DNA from: Avena insularis
Lineage: Eukaryota; Streptophyta; Magnoliopsida; Poales; Poaceae
Assembly (NCBI GenBank): GCA_023614405.1
Contig: JAJUPC010000235.1
Coordinates: 124,001 to 188,000 of the forward strand
Direction: 5' to 3'
DNA: 64,000 bases
The first letter of the stretch is position 1. Each line of letters opens with the position of its first letter. Below the pieces are notes generated by a model, which saw nothing but the letters and a program-made list of their open reading frames with translations, made no database searches and was not told the origin of the DNA. The position numbers and the translations under genes were made by a program. Positions 23,826-33,194 of this stretch are shown here, in pieces.

Positions 23826-23868
23826 ACGCTTTTGGCCTCGGCGCCAGTGACGCACAGAGTCATCTAGT
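23826..23868 (+). mobile_element. Helitron-like terminus at CTAG/T junction
   Basis: GC-rich sequence with a short potential stem (TGGC...GCCA at 23833-23846) lies about 17 bases before CTAG (23864-23867), which is followed by T. This is the form of a Helitron 3' end. The same place can also be read as a 5' end, because TCTAGTATATTAAAG begins at 23863 after an A. The two readings exclude each other. Confidence 0.35.
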
Positions 23869-24769
23869 ATATTAAAGATGGTGAGAATCGCGAGCTCTCC
23901 TTGCTCCACGATGCTGCACTGTAGAAGTTGGTTTTTGTCCAATCAACTCTGACCATGTCGCATGTGTTCCTTGCTCCATGAAGCTAGCGTTAATTTTTTT
24001 CCTAATCAACTCTAGCCACATCGCATGTGTACAGTATATTATTTTAGTTTCTCGGTTTAGACTCTTTTCTATGCAAGGCTCTTTTTAGACTCTTCGACAG
24101 TATTTTTGAACGCAACTTTTTAGCAATAATTTTCTGGTGGCACTTGGCTACATCTACCTCTCAAACAAAAAGTTACCTACGTCTACGGCGTTTCTACGTA
24201 TCTTATTTTTGACTACTCGGTGGTATTTTTTTACACACTTTTCCAGCCATAATTTTTAGATGGTAGTTAGCCTACATGTACAACAACATTTTTTTAGCTC
24301 CTCCTTTCAATACCTATGGTGGTCCTTTGGCCCAACTTTTTGCCATAATCTTCGACTTAACTTTCTAACAGTAATTTTTCGATGGCAGTTATCAACATCT
24401 ATGTCGATATTTTGTTAACCTCCTTGCTTCTTAACAACCATACGGTAATTCTTCGACATACCTCCTGCTCATAATTTTATGATAGTTGTTAGCCTATGTC
24501 TACGAGAGTATTCTTCCAGCTTATAATGAGGTTGAGCCGTAGTTTTTCTATGTGGTTTTCATACTGTCACTCTTTGACTGTACGTAATTTTCCATGATCA
24601 AGTAAAATTCTATATGTTACTATGCACATCAGAAAATACGCATAGCAAGAGAAAACATATATACTATTTTCTGGTATTGTACCGGTATGAATATATGTAC
24701 TTAGCTAACATCTAATAACTTTCAAATATCATGATGATATCGAACCTAGCCATATAGACGGCGAATTTA
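23869..24769. other. Non-coding stretch with a degenerate internal repeat
   Basis: Two imperfect 65-70-bp units start near 23900 and 23968, sharing CCTTGCTCCA, then AATCAACTCT and CATCGCATGTG-like parts. The remainder is AT-rich with no gene. Confidence 0.4.
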
Positions 24770-24955
24770 ATGCACCAAGCACGGAGTGTCTTCGTGCCAA
24801 CTTCCCTAGTATTCGCTGTTATGTGGCTTTTTTTGAAAAAATTGTCCGCGCAGAAACCGCAGACCCATCAGGCCACTCCTCCCAAATCGTCACCGCCACA
24901 GACTACGATAACGACTCCGAGTATGTCATCAACACTAGAAGCACCGGTGAGTTAG
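24770..24955 (+). CDS. Small hypothetical ORF, 61 codons
   Basis: It starts at ATG with a hydrophobic segment at residues 8-25 (VFVPTSLVFAVMWLFLKK) followed by a serine/threonine/proline-rich tail. That shape would suit a short membrane-anchored or secreted peptide. I recognise no family and see no promoter or splice evidence, so chance or a captured fragment is at least as likely. Confidence 0.15.
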   Translation: MHQARSVFVPTSLVFAVMWLFLKKLSAQKPQTHQATPPKSSPPQTTITTPSMSSTLEAPVS

Positions 24956-26338
24956 TAGCCCGGGAGCGCTGGTTAGGCTTAGCTAGCTAGTTCAGTTAAC
25001 TAGTGTTTGCTAGTTGGAAATTGCTGAATATATGTGGAGGCATTTGATTTTGGTTGTATGATGAACATGATCATCCCCTATGTATGTATAAACTTCTTGT
25101 TCATCTGGGACAGAGATGATGTTGATGTAGATGAGCAATGGATCTATTCCTGGTGGCCGTCGGGGCCTCTTTGCATTGGATTCTATTGGATCGGCGAACC
25201 GGCCCGTACGATCAAAGTGGTTGATCCATTGGGGGTTTATTGCACGTGTGTGTGCGTATTCTGCCGTGTCCGTTGCCATCTCTTGTCTCATCACCCTATC
25301 TCAAGATCGAACCATGAGATCGGGACTCACATCCTCAATACAAGACAACTTTCGCCTCTAGGGCACATAATTCCTACACTTTCACCTACCCTTTCGGCTT
25401 ACACTATAAATAGGCTCGTCCTCCTTCATATCTAGGACATAGATGATGATGAGATAGACGAGATATGGCTATATCTAGGACACTATAAACAACTTCGATA
25501 GAGATGATTTGTTCTCCGTGTATGTACATCGCCACACTAATCTTTCCCTTGCGAGGTTCTACTTCGGTGTGTCCGTCGGGTCTTCCTTGGATTGGATTCT
25601 ATTGGATCGGGGGACTAGACAGTAAGCCCATTTCGAATATAGGGATAGGATTCATCGTTTTATCTCCACCGGTGTGAGCGTTTTCCATCGTGTTCTTTTT
25701 CATCTCCCTTCTCAGCAGCCGGAGAGGATGGTCGAGGGAGGATGAAGAGTAGCTACGACTGGCGGTGACAATGTCAGAGGGGTGTCACCCCGACACAATT
25801 CTCGGATCTGTTGGTTTTTTCACAACAAAATAAGCTTTTACCAATAAATTTTAGTTACATTATTTTCAGCAGCATATATATATATTTCATATTGCTTAAA
25901 TATATTATTTTTTCAGTTTATTTGATTAGTCTAAACGATTTCCTGAAAAAATTGTATCCCAACAAATAATTTAGCGTGTACCGTACTTTGCGCAAATAAT
26001 TTCTAGCCTTCCCGCTAAACACCTTAGTGTCCCTCCAACAATATTGTACTTCTCCACCAAATAGTTTGGCGTGTATTATACTTGCGCCAAAAAAATTAAC
26101 CTTCCCCCTAAACGCCCATCATAAATAATCGCAATTAGTGCTCTAAACTAATTCACGTCGTCATCGCACGGGATTGGATGACTCTCCATCCTGGTTCCTC
26201 GTCCTCATGGCGACATGACGGCGTCAACGCTGCGAACCACACCGGAGCTCATCGCTCGGAGAATTTCTCAGGTTAATCCCTTCTCCCATCTCCTCCGCAT
26301 AGTAGTTTAGGTGTGCAACGCAACGCCCCATTTCCAGC
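24956..26338. other. Non-coding stretch with divergent direct repeats
   Basis: No convincing gene. Two divergent segments of about 180 bp, around 25110-25290 and 25540-25715, share GGATTCTATTGGATCGG and a GTGTGMGTWTTCTGCCGTGT-like end. The 133-codon frame at 25034-25435 overlaps the first and resembles nothing known. Confidence 0.35.
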
Positions 26339-26354
26339 TTAGACTACATCGCCG

Positions 26355-26636
26355 ATGGCCACCGTGCAGCACTCCTCACTATCGCCTCCGCTCTCCGGCA
26401 ATAGCCAGCCTTGCCGTCCTACTACAACAACCGCCGGGATGCAACTGGCCCCAACGCTGGTGACCGGCAAGGCGGCGGTGGCGGCGGCGCTCACGCCAAT
26501 CTGGGAGACGTTCGACCAGGTGCCATCGATGTCTTCCACGGCCTTGGCCACGACGACCACAGCCATGGCGGTCGCTACCACGACAACGACTACCAACACC
26601 TCTCCCATCGCACGGTTCGACTGGGATCTCTTCTAG
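26355..26636 (+). CDS. GC-rich hypothetical ORF, 93 codons
   Basis: Starting at ATG 26355, this alanine- and threonine-rich frame (TGKAAVAAALTPIWETFDQV, then a run of threonines) ends in FDWDLF. Equally long frames run on both strands here because the segment is GC-rich, and an overlapping plus frame is histidine/glycine-rich. No domain is recognised. It may be a captured gene fragment. Confidence 0.2.
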   Translation: MATVQHSSLSPPLSGNSQPCRPTTTTAGMQLAPTLVTGKAAVAAALTPIWETFDQVPSMSSTALATTTTAMAVATTTTTTNTSPIARFDWDLF

Positions 26637-26917
26637 AGAGCAAGCCACTGTCGAGCCCCGTGAGGGGGAACGGTACATGCTTGTCTCCTCCCTTGTCCAT
26701 GGATCGTTGATCCCTACCTCAGGTCGCCGAGCAGTAGTCTTTTCTGAATTTAGGTTCAGTTAACACTAGTGTTTTCTGAATGTACGCAACAAATCTTTCA
26801 TCTCCATGTAGATACTCCAGGAAGATGGTCTATCATGTGCCTAGGTAGTGATTGCCTGCACCACACGTTGGCAATCTGTTTCTGCGATGCCTGGTAGCCT
26901 CTGTGTATCAATGAGAT
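26637..26917. other. Short flank, no gene seen
   Basis: Sequence between the GC-rich frame and the Copia insertion. It continues beyond the insertion at 33195. Confidence 0.4.
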
Positions 26918-26922
26918 GATGC
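26918..26922 (+). repeat. Target-site duplication GATGC, left copy
   Basis: GATGC precedes the left LTR and is repeated exactly at 33190-33194 after the right LTR. Confidence 0.92.
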
Positions 26923-27868
26923 TGTTGAAAATATAAGCAAATTATCATAATATTTAATCTGAAATAAGTAATAATAAATCATGACTACAAGTGTTAGAAT
27001 TAATCTAATCATGTATACTAGCAGAATAAACGAACAGATCATATTCAATCAAAATAAACAGATCACATCTATTACAAGAGCTAGTACAAGAAATCGCAAC
27101 TGAACTAGATAGGAGCAGATTACGTGCGGTGCTGGAGGAGGAATCGGATTAGCGTTCAGGTTGGGGTTGAGGTTCGTTGACACCAGTGTCGACCATGGCG
27201 TCGATGTAGAGGCTGCTAATGTCCGGAAGAAGTCCTCGTCCGGAAAGGAGTGGTCGGTCGACGTGATGCCCGTCGATGGTCCAGACACCCGCTCCCCAAA
27301 AACCTGATCGCCCTCACCCGTGCAGGTTCACGAAGGCGGTGGTTCGAGGCCCTCTTGTCCGTCGTCCGGTGCCGCGGAAGAGGGATGGAGAAGGTGTGGC
27401 GGCGCAAGGTTACGGAGGCGAGAGATGTATTTTCTCGTATTAGGGTTTTAGCCAAAGGCCGTCTATATATAGGCGCCGGTCGGGTAAGACGTGGGGCGTA
27501 GTCCACGTCCGAGTAGTAACAGCCCACGTTTCCGGAAAAACCGGAAACGGCTGACAGAAAAATAACTCGCACAATAATTTTCTCGAGCAGCAAAAAGATA
27601 AGATCGGCACAATTCCATAAGGCCTTGTCAGCGTCGTGTGGCGAGGCGAAGGCGTGGCGTGGCGGCGAGGAGGAGGAGGCGTGTATGCCACTCCTCTTCA
27701 CTCTCTTTAGGAGGTAGTGAAACACTCCACTATATATATTGGTCCAACTCCTCTAAACTAGCAAGGTGGGACTAAACTTTGGTGCCACCCTTGCTAGGCA
27801 TGAATGGGCCAAGAGAATTTCAGAATTTGTATTAGGCTATGGGCCAAGGCCCACACCCAAATTCAACA
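26923..27868 (-). repeat. 3' LTR of the minus-strand Copia (longer copy)
   Basis: 946 bp. On minus it runs from TGTTGAATTTGGGTGTGG to CTTATATTTTCAACA. It keeps a segment at about 27401-27478 with a TATA box and an AACCCTAATACGAG leader, and a second segment at about 27535-27570. The right LTR lacks both. Open frames within it are not genes. Confidence 0.92.
27462..27472 (-). promoter_or_regulatory. LTR TATA box retained only in the 3' LTR
   Basis: On minus, CCTATATATAG is followed by ACGGCCTTTGGCTAAAACCC, a typical core promoter and start region. The corresponding part of the 5' LTR is deleted. Confidence 0.65.
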
Positions 27869-27885
27869 ATCCCCACAAATTCTCA
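27869..27885 (-). other. Polypurine tract of the minus-strand Copia
   Basis: On minus, TGAGAATTTGTGGGGAT directly precedes the TG of the 3' LTR, the expected site and composition for plus-strand priming. Confidence 0.8.
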
Positions 27886-28349
27886 TAGGCACATATCATC
27901 ATATCACATCTCAGTTCGAGCATTGTTTATATACGGTGCGAGGTGGAGACTGATTAAGTTGAACTTCCACTTAGAACTTCATGCTACACTAGATTGCAAC
28001 TTGAATAGTGGACTATGCCTTGAACTACAAGTTTAGTGCGCACTAGTTTCACATAAGGTCTAGACCGACTGAGTGCCGAAGCTTCTCCGCGGTTTGGAGC
28101 TTATGCGTCATACTCCATGGCCTTTCATGAGTTTATTAGAGAGCACCCAACTCTCACGGACTGCGACGTTTGACAGTCAGACTCATATAGGTGTGTTCTT
28201 CAAAAGATGTTACAGGACAACATCTTTGCTTAAACAAGCCACTCGAACACATTAAGGTAAATACCAACCTGCCATGCAGAATAGGAGAGTATTGCATCTA
28301 TACGGAGTGGTAGTATGCTATAAGGATACTCTCCTCCTAGTTGACCAAC
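27886..28349 (-). other. 3' untranslated part of the minus-strand Copia
   Basis: Sequence between the end of RNase H and the purine tract. It holds no independent gene. Short plus-strand frames at 28073-28255 are chance. Confidence 0.5.
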
Positions 28350-29117
28350 AGCTTGTCTCCCAACTCTACTTCACGGGATCTCCGATCATATAGAGCGGAT
28401 TACCACTGTGAGCAACTCAAAAAGTGGGTCTCAAACCCATCTCCCTCGATGCATTATCTATCACATTACGTGATAGACCCTTTGTGAAGGATGCAGATTT
28501 TTAGATGTTTGGATATAATCCAATGCAATAACCGGAGTTTCTCATTTTCGACAGATTTCAATCTCCTCTTCACATGTCTTGATGACTTCATATTGTCCTT
28601 AGAAGCTGTTTATTTTATGATCAGTTTGATTATCACAGTTCATAAGGATTGCGGGTATTGGTTTTTCAACCACAGTAAGTTCATCAAGAGTTCACAAAGC
28701 CACTCTGCTTCAAATGGGTGTCTAATCTTGTGAGTTCCGCTTCCATAGTTGACCTCGTTAAGATGGTGCCTTGCAAGACTTCAAGAAACAACGCCACCAC
28801 CAAGTGTAAACACATAACCACTCGTGGCCTTAGTCTCATCGACATCAATCCAGTTTGAGTCACTATACCCTTCAAGTACCCTTGGATACCGGAGTAGTGA
28901 ATCCCATAGCTCATGATGCCTTTCAAATAACATAAAACCCTTTCAAGGGCCTGCCAATGAACATCTCGAGATTTGAGACAAATCGACTTAACTTGCTTAC
29001 AACAAAGGAGATGTCGGGCCTCGTGGCGCTGGCTAAATACATAAGCGAGCCAATAATCGAGAATATCTCGGTGATCTTTAGCATCCTTAGGATCTCCACG
29101 ATTCTTCGAACCAACAC
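28350..29117 (-). pseudogene. Copia connection domain and RNase H
   Basis: Minus-strand pieces run from IFSIIGSLMYLASATRPDISF (conserved SLMYL-RPD-I block) through a degraded segment with traces of [11 protein letters not shown] segment near 28480-28690 follows with ILMNCDNQT, the RNase H block containing a catalytic aspartate, and then remnants of the SSRHVKRRL end. At least three frame breaks interrupt it. The enzyme would remove element RNA during cDNA synthesis. Confidence 0.8.
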
Positions 29118-29207
29118 GCTAGGATCATATGGTGTAGGAGAGGATCTACATTCGCTATACCCAAAAGCGACTCAAGATCTTCTCCACATAGTGAGAATGA
29201 AGCGGTG

Positions 29208-29918
29208 TTATCCACCATCATCATCTTTCAGCGACTTGATGTTCAATATCACATCAGCCACTCCTAGATCTTTCATCTCAAAACAACGAGATAGAAAGTC
29301 TTTGACCTCATTGATAACATTAATATTGGTCCCGAATATCGGTATATCATCAACATACGACATAAGATGACTCCCTCGCCCCACCATGGCGATAGTACAC
29401 ACTTATGTCACCGTTTACAATAAAGCCTTCATTAGTTAAAGTCCTTTCAAACTTCTCATGCCATTGCTTAGGTGCTTGCTTAAGACCATACAGAGACTTG
29501 ATAACACACACCTTGCCTTGTTGACCATCTATCACGAATCCATCCGGGCCATTGATCCATATAAATTTCCTCATCTAACTCTCCATTTAGGAAAGCGTCT
29601 TAACGTCCATTTGATGAGCGAGAAGATCATGCGAGGCAGCCAAGGATAGCGATTCGAATGGTGGTCAATCTAGCCACAGTGAATAAGTATCAAAGAAGTC
29701 TTCTTCTTCTGGGTATAACCCTTGGCAACAAGGCGTGCCTTATACTTCTCAATAGTACCATCAGGTCTAAGCTTCTTCTTAAACACCCACTTACATCCTA
29801 CAGGTTTGCACCCATAAGGGCGATCAGTAATTTCCCAAGTTCCGTTTGCTATGATGGAATCCATCTCACTATGACGGCTTCTTTCGATGGTCGACATCTT
29901 GAGATGCATAAGCTTCAA
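29208..29918 (-). pseudogene. Copia reverse transcriptase
   Basis: The fragments are collinear. At 29670-29918 are ANGTWEITDRP, GCKWVFKKKLRPDGTIEKYK and ARLVAKGYTQ. At 29350-29574 are GFVIDGQQGKVC and SLYGLKQAPKQWHEKF. At 29208-29402 are SYVDDIPIFGTN and EMKDLG. The YVDD catalytic box is intact. Frameshifts near 29400 and 29600 and a missing stretch after YTQ interrupt the palm domain. Confidence 0.88.
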
Positions 29919-30402
29919 ATAGAAGTGGGAGTATCATCCACGAGGTTACAATGAAATCATCACCAAAGGACTTGAAGTCCTTTGTCTCTTACTACGGTAG
30001 GAGCTTCCTTATCCTCCACAGGATTATCGGTGTTCTATCAAAATGGTGGGTTCAGGAATTGTGATTAATTCTTGACTAGATAAACTAGGCATCTCTGATT
30101 TGATGAACTAGACAGATCTTTCATGGGAAAGATGTCTTCAAAGAAATCGCATCATTCGACTCCATGATTGTACCAACATGCATGTCGGATACGAGATTTC
30201 ATTATCAAAATCTATAGCCAATGCTATGAAATGCATATCGAGAAAGACACAATCCACGGTTTTGGTCCAAGCTTGCGCTTCTTGGGTATCGGCACATTCA
30301 CTTTCGCCAAACAACCCGAAGTTCGTAAGTAGGAGAGTTTCAGCCTTTTCCTTTCCCATTCCTCAAATGGAGTAATGGTTTTGTTCTTTTTGGGAACACG
30401 GT
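29919..30402 (-). other. Degraded Copia integrase-RT linker
   Basis: Expected to hold the integrase C-terminus and the acidic linker. Only vague traces are readable, such as GKEKAETLLLTNFGLFGE on minus, and stops are frequent. Confidence 0.4.
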
Positions 30403-30794
30403 TTAGGACATGACACCTTGATCTTTATCGCCTCCCCACCATTCCTTGGATAGACCCGATGTATCTAACATGGCGTTAACCAAATCAGTTAGAGTCGGTT
30501 CTTTCTTTCGGCCACCCCATTTGGTGAGGTGAGTAGGGAGGCGTCCTCTCATGGATAATACCATGCTCCGCACAAAAAGAATCAAATTCGTTGGAAAAAT
30601 ACTCTCCACCACGATCATACCGAAGTCGCTTAATCTTTCGATCAAGTTGGTTTTCTGATTCAGCTTTATAGATTTTGAAGTGATTAAAAGCTTCATCTTT
30701 AGATTTCAGAAGATACACATAACAGTATCAAGTGGAATCATCAATTAAAGTCATGAAATATCGCTTTCCACCTTTTGTCAACTCACCATTCATC
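30403..30794 (-). pseudogene. Copia integrase catalytic core
   Basis: On minus, YLLKSKDEAFNHFKIYKAE is followed by KIKRLRYDRGGEYFSNEFDS (second catalytic aspartate in RYDRGGEY), then EHGIIHERTPPYSPHQ and an interrupted segment equivalent to the third catalytic position, then the NAMLDTSGLSKEWWG block. Two overlapping frames share the region, showing a frameshift near 30540-30600. Confidence 0.82.
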
Positions 30795-31205
30795 TCACAA
30801 AGATCTGAATGTATTAGTTCGATGGTGCCAAATCTCGTACCTCGGCGGTCTTGTGAGACTTGCGAGGTTGCTTAGCTGCACACATACTTGACACTTGGAA
30901 CTTTTGTCGTAGTAAATTTGAATTAAATTCATATCGGCAAGCCGCGTCATGCACCCAAAATTAATATGACAAAGTCGTGAATGCCAAATATTGGACTCAC
31001 TATCATTGCAAACATGATTAATAACTTGAGTACATAAGTCTGACAAAGATAAGCGGAACAAGCCTCCGCACTCATAACCCTTTCCAACAAATTGTCCACA
31101 CTTAGAAACTACAACTTTATTGGACTCAAAGACTAACTTAAAACCATCTCGACACAGAAGAGATCCATTGGCGAGATTCTTATTGATTGAGGAGCGTCTG
31201 CACAT
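30795..31205 (-). pseudogene. Copia pre-integrase zinc-finger domain
   Basis: On minus, SNIWHSRLCHINFGCMTRLA followed by KCQVCVQ makes up the HHCC zinc-binding domain (H-x-H plus C-x2-C) that precedes the Copia integrase core. Upstream is a beta-rich segment typical of the GAG-pre-integrase region. A frameshift near 31195 separates it from protease. Confidence 0.85.
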
Positions 31206-31434
31206 TCTTCAGGTATGCGATCTTCCCAGTAAACTTCAGATCCACCGTACCAACACCTTGAGCGAAGCACGTGAGCCGTTTCCCATCAGCCGGAGCCAGC
31301 CTGTTCGACTGATAAGAAGAGAACATGGAAATATCAGCACATACATGTATATTTGCACCGGTGTCTATCCACCAATCAGGTGAATTACAAACTGAAAGAA
31401 CGAGTGGGAAATATACGTACCCAGCATCCTTCAT
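31180..31434 (-). pseudogene. Copia aspartic protease
   Basis: On minus, DWWIDTGANIHVC contains the catalytic DTG, followed by a downstream hydrophobic segment (GKIAYLKNVQTLL). This is the normal Copia protease location, directly after the Gag zinc knuckle and in the same frame as it. Confidence 0.85.
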
Positions 31435-32325
31435 CTCAATATCACCAAGGACAACATTAGCGGACTTGCCACTATTTCCATGTGAACGCTTGTCAAAGCG
31501 ATTGGGGCAGCTAGGAGCTCAATGATTAGGATCACCACAGACATGGCAGGATCCTTTCTTCTTATACTCAGTCTTCTTCTTGAAGTTGGTAGTCTGTGCG
31601 GCCTTGTTTTTGCCATCAAACTTTCCTTTGCCATCAGACCTGTTCTTATTCTTGAACTTGTGGGACTGGAAGTTGTTTTTCTGCACTACATGTGCGCTAG
31701 AACTTCCATCAAAACCTCGAGGACGTGTATCTTTTGCTCTCGCCTTTTCTTCAACATGAAGAGATCCGATGAGATCCGAAACAGAAAACTCCTGTCTCTT
31801 ATGTTTCAGAGAGGTAGCAAAGTTCCTCCAAGAAGGAGGAAGCTTGGCAATAATGCCTCCGACCACGAACTTGTCCGTAAGTTACACTTGAACTGCTCGA
31901 GTTCTTTGGCAAGGGACTGTATCTCATGAGCCTGATCCACGATGGGACGGTCATCAGTCATCTTGTAGTCATAGAATTGCTCCATGATATACAGTTCAGT
32001 GCCAGCATCCGAAACACCAAACTTGGCGTCCAGTGTATCCCACGCATCCTTGCCATTATCAAATGACATATAGGTGTCAATAATGTTGTCACCAAGAATA
32101 TTGAACAAAGCCCCCATAAACATGGTGTCGACTTTCTGAAACGCTTCCTCCTGAACAGGAGAAAGGTCTCCCTCAGGTTTGCCAAGAGTGGCGCTATAGC
32201 AGCCTAGGTTTTTCAACCATAGAACTGCTCTCGTGCGCCATCTCTTATAATTGACACCGTCAAAAGGAGGCGGCCTTGTAGCCGCGGCTAAACCAGTTGA
32301 ATTCAGTTGCCTATAATCAGGTTTT
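31435..32325 (-). pseudogene. gag: Copia gag
   Basis: On minus, the coding sequence begins only a few bases inside the 5' LTR. It reads TGLAAATRPPPFDGVNYKRW, then a retrotrans_gag-type capsid (KDAWDTLDAKFGVSDAGTEL, YIMEQFYDYKMTDDRPIVDQ) to about 31870. There a frameshift moves to a second frame with LPPSWRNFATSLKH and a basic segment rich in KNK and GK. The zinc knuckle CHVCGDPNH has a stop codon inside it at 31519-31521, and reading continues in the same frame into protease. The usual untranslated leader is missing. Confidence 0.85.
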
Positions 32326-32330
32326 TGGAT

Positions 32331-33189
32331 TGTTGAAAATATAAGCAAATTACCATAATATTTAATCCGAAATAAGTAATAATAAATCATGACTACAAGT
32401 GTTAGAATTAATCTAATCATGTATACTAGCAGAATAAACGAACAGATCATATTCAACCAGAATAAACAGATCACATCTATTACAAGAGCTAGTACAAAGC
32501 GCAGCGAAACTGAACTAGATAGGAACAGATTACGTACGGTGCTGGAGAGGAATCGGGTTCGCGTTCAGGTTGGGGTTGAGGTTCGCGTTGACACCAGTGT
32601 CGTCAGCCATGGCGTCGATGTAGAGGCTGCTAATGTCCGGAAAGAAGTCCTCATCGGGGAAGGAGTGGTCGGTCGACGTGATGCCGTCAGTAGTCGCGCA
32701 AACGCGCTCCCCAAAAACCTGATCGCCCCTCACCCGTACAGGTTCACGAAAGGCGGTGGTTCCGGAGGCCTACTGTCCCGTCGTCCGGTGCACGCCGGAA
32801 GAGGGGATGGAGAAGGTGTAGCGGTCGGGTAAGACGTGGGGCGTAGTCCACGTCCGAGTAGTAACAGCCCACGTTTCCGTCGCACAATAATTTTCCCGAG
32901 CAGCAAAAAGATAAGATCGGCACCGAGGCACAATTCCGCAAACCTTGCCAGCGTCTTGTATGCCGAGGCGAGGCGAGGCGGGCGGCGGAGGAGCGCGCGT
33001 GTATGCCACTCCTCTTCACTCTCTTTAAGAGGTAGTGAAACACTCCACTATATATATTGGTCCAACTCCCTCTAAACTAGCAAGGTGGGACTAAACTTTG
33101 GTGCCACCCCTTGCTAGGCATTAATGGACCAAGACAATTTCAGAATTTGTATTAGGCTATGGGCCAAGGCCCACACCCAAATTCCAACA
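32331..33189 (-). repeat. 5' LTR of the minus-strand Copia, promoter-deleted
   Basis: 859 bp. It matches 26923-27868 except for a gap of about 77 bp that removes the TATA box and leader, and a gap of about 35 bp near 32878. The larger gap is flanked by a CGG microhomology. After the LTR (on minus) comes ATCCAAAAACC instead of a TGG-type primer site. Confidence 0.9.
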
Positions 33190-33194
33190 GATGC
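33190..33194 (+). repeat. Target-site duplication GATGC, right copy
   Basis: Exact match to 26918-26922. It abuts the right LTR. Confidence 0.92.

Larger units (their letters stand above)
26923..33189 (-). mobile_element. Full-length Ty1/Copia element, minus strand, decayed
   Basis: A 6.27-kb element with LTRs of 946 bp (left) and 859 bp (right), ends TGTTGAAAATATAAG and CAACA, and a perfect GATGC duplication. On minus the order is 5' LTR (right), gag, protease, integrase, RT, RNase H, purine tract, 3' LTR (left). The integrase-before-RT order is diagnostic of Copia. The motifs suggest the Tork/TAR side of the superfamily, but I did not verify the lineage. Several frameshifts and stops inactivate gag-pol. 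The right LTR has lost two segments that the left LTR keeps, and no primer site follows it. Confidence 0.92.

Noticed and set aside
27216..27725. 169-codon minus ORF
   Set aside because: It lies wholly within the Copia LTR and is disrupted in the other LTR copy. It is not a gene.
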